Of a stretch of 64,000 bases of DNA, positions 1-9,765 are shown piece after piece. Positions within the stretch are counted from its first letter, which is position 1. The number at the start of each line of letters is the position of its first letter. The stretch spans positions 1 to 64,000 of the forward strand of contig CBDBZN010000014.1 of NCBI GenBank assembly GCA_965213575.1, in the 5' to 3' direction. The notes under the pieces were generated by a model. That model did not search any database. It had not been told where the DNA came from and saw nothing but the letters and a program-made list of their open reading frames with translations. This DNA is from JAUHXS01 sp965213575 (GTDB lineage Bacteria > Bacteroidota > Bacteroidia > Chitinophagales > JAUHXS01). The position numbers and the translations under genes are program-made.

Positions 1-619
1 TTCACGGGTCATGGCAAGGTGAGTTTCTAGCAAATTTTAAAAGAGGCAGGGGTGATAATATGGGAGTAGCCGAGGATTAAATGATAATGCGGACATTACC
101 GCACCTGTAGATGCTTATATGCCTAACGATTTTGGTTTATATAATATGGCAGGAAAGTGGAGCGAATGGGTATTAGATGTATATAGGCAATTATCTTCTG
201 AAGATGTTGAAGATTTTAATCCTTATAGAGGAAACGTATTTAAAAATATAGAAACTGATGAAGATGGAGCAATAGCTGAAAAAAGATTCACTGGGTAGAA
301 TGAAATACAGAGAGCTGAAAGATGAAGAATTAGTAGGTAGAAGAGACTTTAACACTGCTAATGTGATTGATTATATAGATGGAGATAAGCAATCTGAATC
401 TACTTATGAATATGGTGTATCTACATTAGTGAGTAATAAAGCTAGAGTATATAAAGGCGGTTCTTGGGCTGATAGAGCATATTGGGTTATCTCCTGGTAA
501 TAGAAGATTTATGCAAGAAGGATCAAGCTTCTGCTCAAATTGGTTTTAGATGTGCGATGCTGAGAGTTGGTAGCCCTGCGGGTAATGAATTCCCGAGTGG
601 AAACAATTTTTCAAAATAA
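1..619 (+). CDS. gldJ: Gliding motility lipoprotein GldJ, 3' fragment, frameshifted
   Basis: This is the C-terminal part of GldJ, an outer-membrane lipoprotein with a formylglycine-generating-enzyme/sulfatase-modifying fold, needed for gliding and for stability of the T9SS motor. Read through the frame breaks it gives NFKRGRGDNMGVA, then a stretch ending in DFGLYNMAG, and near the end SPGNRRFMQE and IGFRCAM, all family hallmarks. There are four frame breaks, near 76, 293, 485 and 531. Each is one base gained or lost in a run (for example GG read as G near 76), so the break pattern looks like sequencing error. The stop is TAA at 617-619 and the 5' end lies outside the window. In Flavobacterium gldJ lies next to murF; the same pairing is seen here with a methyltransferase gene between them. 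The identification is firm; whether the gene is functional cannot be judged. Confidence 0.88.
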
Positions 620-632
620 AGTAACCTATTAT

Positions 633-680
633 AAATTAAGAAGGCTCGATTAAAAGATTTTAATCGAGCCTTCTTAATTT
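633..680. terminator. Strong hairpin terminator after gldJ
   Basis: A perfect 20-bp inverted repeat (arms 633-652 and 661-680, short A/T loop) begins 13 bases after the gldJ stop. The arm reads AAATTAAGAAGGCTCGATTA. The GC-rich core and the T-rich end of the right arm fit a rho-independent terminator. The rest of the gap to about 845 shows no gene that I can support. Confidence 0.8.
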
Positions 681-845
681 AAAGGAAACTTATATTTTTG
701 GATAGGAAATGTACATTAGCATATAGGCACTATTTTTAATAAGCATGAAAATACATAATTAAAATCGTACTAAAAATTATTCCAAGGCATTATTTGCATC
801 ATGTTTCACATTTCTCATTATTATTATTATCACCCTTTTTTCGGG

Positions 846-1548
846 GTAATAACTTCGAGGATCCTATCTCTAAAATCAAATACAGAAAGTTGCTCCTTAT
901 GGAAGAGTAAATTCAAGAAAAAATGCTTTAGCTCCTGACTCTATGTCATTAGAAAGGCATAGATTATTTTGGTTATACCTTAAGGAAAAAACAAGTTTTT
1001 TAATTCAAATTTGAAAGTTTTACATATCGCTCCGGAATATTGCTTTTTAAAAAGATTTAAGAAAATGGAAAATTTAGAATATACCACTGCAGATTTAAAT
1101 TCACCGTGGGCCGATATAAAGATGGATGTTCATGAAATTCCTTTTGAACAAAACACTTTTGACGTAATTTTTGCTAATCACTTATTAGAACATGTAGAAA
1201 ATGACAAAAAAGTTATGCATGAAATTTTATAGGGTTTTAAAACCGAATGGATGGGGAATATTCATGGTACCCTTGGATAGACATAGGGAAAACACTTATG
1301 AAGATGCTACAATTACGAGTCCAAAAGAAAGAGAAAGGCATTTTGGACAAGCTGACCATGTAAGGCAGTATGGACTGGATTATCCAAAGCGACTTTCTTC
1401 TGTTGGCTTTGAAGTTATAGAAGATGACTTTATTAAGTCTATCGATTCACAACTTATCGAAAGATATTGTCTACCAAAAGATGAAAATTATATATTTATG
1501 CAAAAAGCCACAAAAATCCGCTGTATAAAGCAAGTAAATTGCTTCTAA
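846..1548 (+). CDS. Class I SAM-dependent methyltransferase, frameshifted
   Basis: A Methyltransf_11-type methyltransferase broken by at least three single-base indels (near 890, 990 and 1225). Read through, it gives YGRVNSRKNALAP, then SLERHRLFWLYLKEK, then KVLHIAPEYCFLKRF and a downstream FDVIFANHLLEHV (acidic SAM-binding segment), then YRVLKPNGWGIF and HFGQADHVRQYG. This matches a widespread Bacteroidota family usually found near glycan or envelope genes; the substrate is unknown. The true start is not resolvable because the 5' end also seems damaged; coding resemblance begins near 846. The gene sits between gldJ and murF, which are adjacent in flavobacteria, so it may be a lineage-specific insertion. 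Family call is good, specific function unknown. Confidence 0.72.
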
Positions 1549-1634
1549 CTAATGAACAATATTACGTTCAACAGTAATTAAAGAAATTATACCATCAAAC
1601 TTTGAGTCTAATTCAATCATTTTGCAGCATTTAA

Positions 1635-2908
1635 ATGACCATTGAACATATATATAAATTATTCCTTAATTGCTCAGGGATAAGCATAGACACCCGAACT
1701 ATCAAAAAAGATAATATATATTTTTCTATTAACGGAGCACATTTTGATGGCAATCAATATGCTTCAAAAGCAATAGAAAATGGAGCTGCATATGTTGTAG
1801 TTGATAATATCAATTTTTATAAGAAAGATGATAAAAAATATATTTTAGCACTTAATGCCCTTGAAACACTTCAGAAGCTAGCTGCTTACCATCGTCAACA
1901 ACTAAATACTACTGTCATCGCTATTGCCGGATCTAACGGAAAAACAACTACTAAAGAACTCATCAATGCTGTATTGTCTCAGCAATATAAAGTATATGCC
2001 ACACCGGGAAATTTCAATAATCATATTGGCTTACCGCTTACATTACTTGGAATGTCTGATAATATAGAATAGCTATTGTTGAGATGGGTGCGAATCATTC
2101 TAAAGAAATTGATTTTCTATGCAAAATCGCTGATCCTGATTACGGTATTATTACTAATATTGGTAAAGAACATTTAGAAGGATTTAAAGATTTAGAGGGC
2201 GTCAAAAAAGCGAACGGAGAACTTTACAGCTATTTAGCAGAAATGATGGTATAATTTTCTAAATCTAGATAATGATCACCTTAAAAACATGCTTAAAGAC
2301 AATAATATTATCACTTACGGCACAAATGAACTAGCTGATTATCAAGCTAGTATTTCTAATCTGTCTCCCTATTTAAATGTCTCATATCAAAATGAAATTA
2401 TTAAGTCTCAACTGGTAGGTGCATATAATTTCGAAAATATTCTTGCAGCTATTTGTATAGGAAAATATTTTAATGTGGAGAATGAAAAAATAAAATTGCT
2501 ATTGAGCAATATGTACCTAAAAATAACAGATCTCAATTATTAGAAATAAAATCTAATACCATTATAATGGATGCGTATAATGCTAATCCTTCAAGTATGA
2601 AAGCAGCTCTCGAAAATCTTACTTTATTAGATTACAGTTGTAAAATCGCTATACTTGGTGATATGCTCGAAATGGGAAGGGCCAGCTATGATGAGCATCT
2701 TTATATTGTGGAGCAACTTAAATTAATGCAATTAAGCAAAATTGTACTTGTAGGTGAAGAATTCAATAAAGTTAAAGATCAAATAGATTGTAAATGGGTT
2801 CCTAATGCAGAAGCTTTAAAGAGTTGGTATGTCAATCAAGACTTTAAAAACTGTTGTATTTTATTAAAGGGTTCAAGAGGAATTAAGCTAGAGAAAGTTT
2901 TAGAGTGA
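1635..2908 (+). CDS. murF: UDP-N-acetylmuramoyl-tripeptide--D-alanyl-D-alanine ligase MurF, frameshifted
   Basis: MurF adds D-Ala-D-Ala to the UDP-MurNAc-tripeptide in the cytoplasm, the last soluble step of peptidoglycan precursor synthesis. The N-terminal segment has SIDTR and the P-loop GSNGKTTTKE; the centre, read in another frame, gives IVEMGANHSKEIDFLC and NIGKEHLEGFKDLEG; the C-terminal domain has MDAYNANPSSMKAAL and ILGDMLEMG. These are in the normal order and the summed length (about 425 codons) is normal. Breaks occur near 2068, 2243, 2256 and 2497, each repaired by one base in or beside a homopolymer. As murF is essential, decay is unlikely and consensus error is the simpler reading. 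The start at 1635 gives the usual MTIEHIYKLF-type N-terminus. Confidence 0.9.
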
Positions 2909-2920
2909 TTATTACTCAGT

Positions 2921-4022
2921 CTATTTTTTTGTAGGATCAGATCTTTGTTCTTCTAATTGTTCTGCAGTTTTAATATTGGAGTTAGTCAATAATATAGCTA
3001 ACGGCTTAAGAAACTCGACATGTAGACATATTATTTTAAATATAGCAACAGAAGGAATAGCTAAAATCATACCTATAGGCCCCAAACCATTCCGCCTAAA
3101 AATAAACCTACTATAGCTGCTAAGGGGTTTATACGAACTTTATTACCTATAACATTTGGTGTAATGAAATTACCTTCAATAAATTGTATAAATATATATA
3201 GACAGGTAACTAAAATAGGATAAAGAAGAGAGTCTTTAGTTAATAGTGCTGCAAGAATCGGTAAAATTGCTCCGATAAAAACGCCTATATAAAGGCACCA
3301 CTGACAATAAAGCTGAAAGTACTCCAAAAAATAAAGCATATTTAATACCTATAGCAAATAACCCCACGCTTGCTAACGTTCCTAATATTATAATTACTAT
3401 TGCAAGTCCGCTTATATAGTCTCTTGCCACTCTTTTAATACTCATAAATATTTCAAGTGTTTGAACTTGACTATCTTTAGGTACTACTTCTAGTATAAAA
3501 CCTTTGAACTTACTTCTATATAACAAAAAGAAGAAAATGAATATAGGAACTAAACCAATAAAAGTAATTATTCCTGACGAGGCAATTATTGCGTTTCCAA
3601 ACATTGGATCCGGCAGATGATAAATATTCATCAACATTTGTCTGCAGCATATTAAAAACTTATCATAAGGAATATTAAACACATCTTCTACCTTGTAGGC
3701 TAATCTATCTACTAGTTCAATTGATTTACTTTTAAATAAAGGCAATTCTGTTATGAAGTCATCAAATTGCATAGCAAAAGCACTAAAAATAGTAAAAAAC
3801 ACTATAATAACAACTGCAATTACTGTAGTAACTGCTAATATTCTACTAAAAGCCCTTCCTTTCTAATTTATTGCAAAACGGATATAGAATTAAAGATATT
3901 AAGGCAGAAAATCCAAGAGGAATGAGTAAACTTTTCAGATAATGCAGTCCTAATATAATTACTAATAGCACTACAAGCATTTTATATGCTCTATCTAAAA
4001 ATAGTGCTGTTTTACTGCTCAT
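2921..4022 (-). CDS. AI-2E family transporter (UPF0118), frameshifted
   Basis: A polytopic inner-membrane protein of the AI-2E exporter-like family (PF01594). The start ATG (4020-4022) gives MSSKTALFLDRAYKML, followed by paired hydrophobic helices, a long amphipathic soluble region (residues about 80-150), a second set of membrane segments (ARDYISGLAIVIIILGTLAS) and the typical late motif FIEGNFITPNVIGNKV. After the break near 3098 the frame continues as GPIGMILAIPSVAIFK and ends in a charged tail. Frame breaks near 3860, 3345 and 3098 are one-base homopolymer errors. Members export small molecules or act as Na+/H+ antiporters; nothing here fixes the substrate. It is convergent with murF. Confidence 0.83.
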
Positions 4023-4062
4023 ATAATAAAGATATCTAAAATTTTAATAATGATATCTAAAA

Positions 4063-4404
4063 TTATTTCATAAACTTATTAAAAGTAGTACGTGCACCCC
4101 GAAAAAGAAATGTTGAAACTAACTGAAATATTACCGGGCTAAATAATCTATACCAAACAGTTTTGACAAACCTATCTCCCAATAATTTGTAGGTGAGATC
4201 GTTTAATGAAGCTCGTAAAGGTGTCAGTGCAACTTGTAATAATCTAGAACCTTTAAAAGTCCTAGGGACTGCTAGCTGAGTTATAATGCCGCTTAATGTT
4301 AAAAATTCTTTTTTTATTTTTTCCTCAGCAATTAATACTCTGCCTTGTAATGCCCTCTTAGCATATTGCATAGACTTTATATCTGTAATAATTATCTTAC
4401 TCAT
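4063..4404 (-). CDS. Small conserved hypothetical in YtxH/holin-like envelope cassette
   Basis: I do not recognise a named domain. The protein is about 113 residues, basic, with a weakly hydrophobic C-terminal half (VKTVWYRLFSPVIFQLVSTFLF) and no signal peptide. The start chosen is the ATG at 4404 (MSKIIITDIKSMQYAKRAL); an ATG two codons upstream is also possible. It overlaps the end of the holin-like gene by eight bases (ATGAGTAA), implying translational coupling. In Bacteroidota a short protein of this kind commonly follows YtxH and holin-like genes, so a role in the same envelope or stress function is likely, but that is inference. Confidence 0.6.
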   Translation of the reverse strand: MSKIIITDIKSMQYAKRALQGRVLIAEEKIKKEFLTLSGIITQLAVPRTFKGSRLLQVALTPLRASLNDLTYKLLGDRFVKTVWYRLFSPVIFQLVSTFLFRGARTTFNKFMK

Positions 4405-4754
4405 TCTCATCAATTTTAAAAAAACCCTTAATAAACATGTTTTCCACAGGGCGTTTAATTAAATACTTTTTGAAATAGATGATAGGGATAGAAACAATTA
4501 TAATAAGCCCGGCAGTTACAAATAAATCCTAATGCATAAGAATGCATTAATACTCCGAGCCATAATGCTAAAGATGTAAAAATAAAAACAACCGCTAAAC
4601 AAGCTAGTACAGCAAAAAATAATATACTAACTATACCGGAAATAAACTTAGAGAATTTTTCGGCAATTTCTATTTTGAATAATTCTATTCTAGCTTCAAA
4701 TTAGTCTTTAATGCCAGTAGAAAAATTCCCTAAGCTGAATTTGTGTTCATTCAT
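4397..4754 (-). CDS. Phage-holin-like (PF07332-type) membrane protein, frameshifted
   Basis: Read through two indels (near 4703 and 4515) this gives a ~118-residue protein: an N-terminal amphipathic segment ARIELFKIEIAEKFSKFI, two adjacent membrane helices (GIVSILFFAVLACLAVVFIF and a second around TAGLIIIVSIPIIYF) and a basic tail KRPVENMFIKGFFKI. This architecture matches the chromosomal phage holin family / holin superfamily III proteins that are found widely outside prophages, often beside YtxH proteins. No phage genes are nearby, so the name should not be taken as evidence of lysis function. The start is ATG at 4754, MNEHKFSLG. Confidence 0.65.
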
Positions 4755-4773
4755 AGTTTTTCTCAAAGAGAAA

Positions 4774-5112
4774 TTATGATTGAGCATTTTTTATTTCTCC
4801 ATTTACTTTTTTTGCAGTTGATTCTGCTTTTTTACTTGCAGTTTTAACTTCTTCAGTGGCAGAATCAAAGATTTCAGATACTGATTTTTGAATATCACTT
4901 AAAATTTCTCTTCCATGTATAGAAGCTTCTTTTAATAAGTCTTTACCTTGAGATGAAGCTTCTTGAAGCTTTCTTTGTGTTATCTTCTAATCTTTTACCT
5001 ATTTTTTGTCTGGTATTTTTACCTTTATCTGGAGCTAATATAATGCCTGCAGCAATACCTGGCAGCTACTCCCTACAAGTGCGCCTAAAACTGTTTTAGT
5101 TGAATTTTTCAT
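4774..5112 (-). CDS. YtxH domain-containing protein, frameshifted
   Basis: A small protein with a glycine-rich N-terminal membrane segment (TKTVLGALVG, then AGIAAGIILAPDKG) followed by KNTRQKIGKRLEDNTKK and a long Lys/Glu/Ser-rich helical tail. This is the YtxH (PF12732) layout: a short anchor followed by a coiled coil, in proteins linked to general stress. Two frame breaks (near 5070 and 4962) are single-base errors. It is the first gene of a three-gene cassette with the holin-like and hypothetical genes downstream. Function of the family in Bacteroidota is not established. Confidence 0.72.
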
Positions 5113-5305
5113 TATTAAATATATTAATTGTTTATAAAATGCTTAGTAAAGCTTTTCTAACGACTTTCGTTATAATAACTATAAATAGAATATCTTGCCA
5201 ACTTTAAAATAATACCAAATGCATTGATAATCAAGACCTGCATATTTTTAAATAAATGGAGAATATATAAATGTGAGCAAAAAAATACTCAAATTGAGAG
5301 AAAGG

Positions 5306-6775
5306 TTAATCTGGAATAGTAAAAGATACGATAAAACGTGAACCTACGCCCTCTTCGCTTTCAACTTCAATTTTACCGTTATGAGCATGTATTATGTTTT
5401 TGTGTAGCTGTTAAACCTAATCCCATACCACCTTTTTTACCTGTATAAAATGGTTCAAATAAAGACTTAAGTTGTTCATTGCTCATGCCGATGCCATTAT
5501 CTTCAATAATGACTACACATTCGTTATTTCGCTCTTCTGTTTTAATTTCCAAGCACACCTTCGTCTCTTTCCATAGCCTCAATTGCATTGATCATAATAT
5601 TTAAAAATGCTAATTTTAATTTTTCCTTATCTTATTAAAATTTCCCTGATCTCGCAGTCATATTTTTTTCTCGAGCTTCATGTTTTTAAGATTTAGACGA
5701 TCTCTAGAAAGTTCGACTGCTTCATCGAGTAATTCATTAATAGAACTTCTAACCGGGGCTAATTCTGAAGGCTTTGCAGAATTTAATAAATCTGCGATAA
5801 GTTCTTCTATTCTGCGACTGTTTTTCTTAATTATACTATAATAGATTTTCAAATTATCATCAGCTAATTCATCTTCTAATTCTTCTAGCGCCAAATTAAC
5901 ATTCGTCAGGGGATTTCTTATTTCATGAGCTATAGTCCGGGCAATTCTTCCTGTCATACTTAATTTTTCAGCCCACATCACCTGTTGTTCCATTTTTTTT
6001 TCTCTCAGAAATATCTTGAATAATACCTTGATATCCTTTTACATTATCATCTAAGTCTTTTAAGGCACTACTGACGTTACCATAGCAGGAGTCAGTTTGT
6101 TGGTTTTTTTTGTTTTTTAACATGAATTCAAAAATTTTTCACAACATTCTTTTTGTGTAATTTTGTTGGAAAAGATTTTTATATTCTTCTTTATTGGCAA
6201 AAAATTCCCTGCAAGCGTACAAATATTGAGATTTTGCATATTACAACCTATCAGTAGGCTTGCCGAAATGATTGAGATCAATAAACTTATTATCTTTATC
6301 AGTAATGTATATAGCGTCAATTGACTTTTGAAATAAAGTTTTTATATCTCAAATCTTTTTCATTCAAAGCCTCAACAACTCTATGTCTTTCTAAATGCGT
6401 AGCGGATACTTCTCTCAATATTTTGAGGTTCTAAAGAATCTTTTACTAGAATAATCAGCTGCTCCGGCCCCGCATAACCATTTTATCAATTTCAATATCT
6501 CCTTGGCCTGTTAGAATAATAATAGGTTTTCGACAACCTAAAGATTTTACTTCTAATAATAAGTCTAATCCGGTTTTTATACTTAATCTGTAATCAAGCA
6601 AATAAACATTATGTTCAATTTTTTAAGAATTTTACTTTTCCCCTCCTCGTAATTCTTAGCCCATTCTACCGTAAAATCTAAATGTTCTACTAACGAAAGT
6701 GTTTCTTTGGTTAAAAAAAAATCGGCTTCATCATCATCAACTACCTAAAACTTTTATATTCTTCACTATCTGCAT
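5306..6775 (-). CDS. Hybrid signalling protein: receiver-PAS-histidine kinase, heavily frameshifted
   Basis: Reassembled across many single-base breaks, the gene runs from ATG at 6775 (MQIVKNIKVL) to TAA at 5306-5308, about 490 codons. N-terminal receiver domain: VVDDDEADFFLTKETLS, phospho-acceptor segment VYLLDYRLSIKTGLDLL, and PIIILTGQGDIEIDK. Middle PAS-like domain: FQKSIDAIYITDKDNKFID. Then a HisKA helix with the H-box TGRIARTIAHEIRNPLTN (His codon near 5926), and an HATPase domain with IIEDNGIGMSNEQL, GGMGLGLTATQ and a C-terminal IEVESEEGVGSRFIVSF. So it is a cytoplasmic kinase whose input is a receiver domain, placing it inside a phosphorelay. It lies just downstream of an NtrC-type regulator and near a lone receiver protein, the likely partners. 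No membrane segment is visible. Confidence 0.8.
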
Positions 6776-6796
6776 TATGCTCTTAACTTAAATATA

Positions 6797-8218
6797 TTAA
6801 CTAGCTTCAGATGATAACATGCCATGAACTTTCATTTTATTATACAATGTTTTTCGATCTATATTTAACATTTTAGCTGCTTTGGTTTTATTATAGTTTG
6901 GTTTGAATCAACGCATTCTTTTATTGCTTCGCCCTCTGCTAACTGAGCAGCTTTTTTTAGATCAGGCGCTCCATTTGCCGTATTATTAGAAGTATTCGTT
7001 GAAGCTTGTACTATTTGATAATTTTTTATTTCTTGTGGTAAAGTACTGGCAACTATATAATTTCCCTTAGTCAGAAGCGTTGATCTTTTGATTACATTCT
7101 TAAATTCTCTAAGGTTACCAGGCCACTCATAATTTTTAAAATAATTCATAACATCTTTATCAAATCCTTCTACTGCCTTATTTAATTCGCTGTTAGCTTG
7201 AGTAAGAAAATAATCAGCAAAGATAGGTATGTCTTCCTCTCGCTCTCTTAAAGGCGGCAGATGAATAGTGAATTCATTTAAGCGGTGATATAAATCTTCT
7301 CTAAAATCTCCATCTTTCATTGCTTTCATCAAATCTTCATTAGTCGCAACGATGATTCTTACATCCACCTTAATATCTCTAGTATCTCCTACTCTTTTAA
7401 CTTTTCGCTCTTGCAAAGCTCTTAGTAATTGCACCTGCACTTCATAAGATAAATTGCCTATTTCATCTAAAAATAGCGTACCTCCATTGGCTAACTCAAT
7501 ATGGCCGATTTTATCGGTAACAGCTCCTGTAAACGAGCCCTTTTTATGGCCAAATAATTCACTCGCAGCGATGTCTTTAGGTAATGCACCACAATCAATT
7601 GCGATAAATCGGCCTTTACTTCTTTGACTTTGATCATGTATTGCTCTGGCAATAGCTTCTTTACCGGTTCCTGTTTCTCCATAAACAATTACGGTCATGT
7701 CTGTAGGGGCAACTATATCAACATATTGAAAGAGTTGTTGAGCCTTAGAACTCTCTCCTCTTACATATTTTGCTTGCGGAGCTTGCTGGCTTTTCTTTTT
7801 AGCTGGAGAAGAGGTTGTAGTAGTATTGTCTGACGAAGTTGAAATTTTGTTTTTACTTTTTGTGAGTGCTTCTTGAACTTTCAGCAGTATCTCTTCATGA
7901 TATAAAGGTTTAGTAACATAATCATAAGCTCCATATTTCATGGCTTGTACAGTTGTCCTAACATCAGAATATCCGGTAATAATAATTACTTCCGTATGAG
8001 GATTAATATTTTTATTTTTTTAATACTTCTACTCCGTCTATATCCGGTAATCTAAAATCACAAATAACTAGATGGTGTAATTCACTACTTAGTTTCTCAA
8101 TGCCTTCTTTTCCGTTTTTTGCAGTATCTACTTGATACCCTTTTTTAGATAGATATCTAGACAGAAGCAAACAAATATCTTCTTCATCATCTATTACTAA
8201 AATCTTATATTCTGTCAT
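6797..8218 (-). CDS. Sigma-54-dependent response regulator, NtrC family (frameshifted at both ends)
   Basis: The gene starts at ATG 8218 (MTEYKILVIDDEEDICLL). Domains in order: receiver (acid pocket IDDEED, acceptor Asp in VICDFRLPDIDG, Lys in YVTKPL); a Thr/Ser-rich linker; an AAA+ domain with Walker A GETGTGKEAIARAIH, loop GSFTGA (one change from the usual GAFTGA that contacts sigma-54), and Walker B GGTLFLDEIGNL; and a Fis-type helix-turn-helix read in a shifted frame as TKAAKMLNIDRKTLYNKM. Breaks are at about 8012 (poly-T) and about 6893. The protein should activate sigma-54 promoters after phosphorylation. It is 21 bases upstream of the kinase gene on the same strand and 22 bases after the lone receiver gene, so the three probably form one operon. 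Confidence 0.88.
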
Positions 8219-8240
8219 GATGTGTTAAGTTAATCCTTGT

Positions 8241-8597
8241 TTATTTACTATATAATTGATTAATTGCTGTTTGAATTTTTTTTCTGCTCAATGGCTTTCC
8301 TATAAATAAATCTGCGCCCATTTTTGAAGCTTTTTCTCGTTCCTCTTTTTCATCATAAGCACTACAAATTATGATATGAGTATTTTGCTTAGAATTTTTG
8401 ATTGGCGTGATTAAGTCATACCCGGAACCATCCGGAAGATTTAAATCGAGAAATATAATGTCGTATTTTCCTTTTTTAACTTTTACTTTTGCCGAAGTAA
8501 TATCATTTACATATTCTGACTCATGGCCGTCTCTTTGCAATATGCCGGTAAGCAATATACATATATCTAACTCATCATCTACCAATAGTATATTCAT
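8241..8597 (-). CDS. Single-domain response regulator (receiver only)
   Basis: A CheY-like receiver of 118 residues with all expected residues: LLVDDELDI (acid pocket), acceptor Asp in IIFLDLNLPDGSG, Ser in IIICSAYDEKEE, and Lys in LFIGKPLSRKK. No output domain. ATG at 8597 (MNILLVDDE) is chosen because the receiver fold begins there; a longer reading from 8618 only adds MGPLFVI. It is the first gene of the leftward signalling cluster. Most likely a phosphate shuttle between the hybrid kinase and the NtrC regulator, by analogy with phosphorelays. This gene has no frame break. Confidence 0.85.
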   Translation of the reverse strand: MNILLVDDELDICILLTGILQRDGHESEYVNDITSAKVKVKKGKYDIIFLDLNLPDGSGYDLITPIKNSKQNTHIIICSAYDEKEEREKASKMGADLFIGKPLSRKKIQTAINQLYSK

Positions 8598-8973
8598 TAT
8601 AACAAATAAGGGTCCCATCCAATACTTATAAATTTTATGCCAAAATGCTTCCGGTAATAAACCTCCCTATTCTTCTCATCAACAAGCTCTTAATAATTAA
8701 GCTGATTTTAGCAATATATAAATAATACGCAATGTGGGTAATTAATTACCCGAAATTTAAGCCGTAAATATTTGTTAGTGGTATTCGTATAGGTTAAATC
8801 ATTGAATATAAAAATAGTATGCATATATTTTTATATCTGGCATAAAACTTATTAAGGTTTACATAATTAAAACTCACAGAGAATTTAATATCATTGATTA
8901 CACCAATTATCTCCATCTGTTATTTAAAGCTGCAATTTATTCATAATTCTTTACTGTAAAAAATCAAATCTAT
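8598..8973. other. Divergent intergenic region between signalling cluster and QEGLA operon
   Basis: A 376-base AT-rich gap separating two divergent operons. No open reading frame with family resemblance is visible. It should carry the promoters of both operons. The most distinct element is the palindrome at 8736-8751. I found no convincing -24/-12 sigma-54 promoter. Confidence 0.6.
8736..8751. promoter_or_regulatory. Perfect 16-bp palindrome, candidate operator
   Basis: GGGTAATTAATTACCC is a perfect 16-base palindrome lying roughly midway between the two divergent start codons. The GGG/CCC ends stand out in the AT-rich surroundings. It could bind a dimeric regulator for either operon; which protein is unknown. 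Confidence 0.4.
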
Positions 8974-9765
8974 ATGGGAAATAAATTTGCTTTAATTGAG
9001 GATCGAGAAACACCAATTATTGCCACAGCAATACATGATGGGCATCAAGTAAGACAAGAATTACTAAATCTTTTTAAGCTAACGGAAAAAGAACGGCTAC
9101 GAGAAGAAGACCCTTTTACTAATCAATGGACAAAATTAAACACTAGTAGAATAGTAGTAAATTACTCGCGATTTGAAGTAGACGTTAACCGCCCTGAAGA
9201 AAAGGCTGTGTACATACAACCTGAAGATGCTTGGGGCTTGGATATCTGGAAGAATAGTTTACCTCAATCATTTATTCAACACTCTCTAGAAAAATATCAT
9301 GCCTTCTATGAGAGCGTATGCAAGCTCATTGACAAAACTATTGATCAATTTGGATATGCTATTATATATGATATCCACTCCTATAATTATCAACGGGATG
9401 GAGAAGGGCAATATGCAGACCCTAAGCTTAACCCGGAGGTAAATATCGGTACTAAAAATATGAATATGCAAATTTGGAGGCCGGTAGTAGATCAATGGAT
9501 ATCCACAGCTCAAAATCATAATTACAACAATCGGTCATTAGATGTTCGTGAAAATGTTAAATTTGGAGGTGGGTATTTTACTAAGTATTTATACGAAAAG
9601 TATGGGGATAAAATCTGCGGCATCGCCATAGAGTTTAAAAAATTTTTTATGAATGAATGGACAGGAGTTCCTGATCAGCATGCTATAGATAATATTAAAA
9701 AAATGTTAGAAAAAACTATACATCCCGTTATTAACGAAGCAAACAAAATATTAGATGGGCAGTGA
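8974..9765 (+). CDS. N-formylglutamate amidohydrolase family protein
   Basis: A 263-residue cytoplasmic protein of the FGase family (PF05013), zinc-dependent hydrolases that cleave N-formylglutamate in histidine degradation; many relatives have other amide substrates. Visible motifs: metal-site HDGH at residues 21-24, SRFEVDVNRP (66-75), YDIHSYN (133-139) and IEFKKFFMNEWTG (220-232). There is no signal peptide and no hut gene in the window, which argues against a histidine-degradation role. It overlaps the QEGLA gene by 11 bases and is first in a three-gene operon with an ATP-grasp ligase; this trio recurs in other bacteria. I infer that its substrate is a product of the other two enzymes rather than formylglutamate. 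Confidence 0.85.
   Translation: MGNKFALIEDRETPIIATAIHDGHQVRQELLNLFKLTEKERLREEDPFTNQWTKLNTSRIVVNYSRFEVDVNRPEEKAVYIQPEDAWGLDIWKNSLPQSFIQHSLEKYHAFYESVCKLIDKTIDQFGYAIIYDIHSYNYQRDGEGQYADPKLNPEVNIGTKNMNMQIWRPVVDQWISTAQNHNYNNRSLDVRENVKFGGGYFTKYLYEKYGDKICGIAIEFKKFFMNEWTGVPDQHAIDNIKKMLEKTIHPVINEANKILDGQ

Noticed and set aside
4397..5112. Possible prophage because of a holin-like protein
   Set aside because: No phage structural, lysis or integrase genes are nearby, and PF07332-type proteins with YtxH partners are ordinary chromosomal genes in Bacteroidota.
6117..6320. Small lipoprotein-like open frame on the minus strand
   Set aside because: It is an off-frame stretch of the PAS region of the frameshifted hybrid kinase.
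1..8218. Large-scale pseudogenisation or programmed frameshifting
   Set aside because: Breaks are single-base changes mostly in homopolymers, hit essential murF, and stop abruptly near 8.2 kb; no slippery heptamer plus structure pattern was evident.
8974..9765. Histidine-degradation (hutG-type) enzyme
   Set aside because: No hut genes are nearby and the gene overlaps a QEGLA peptidase gene; only the fold family is supported.
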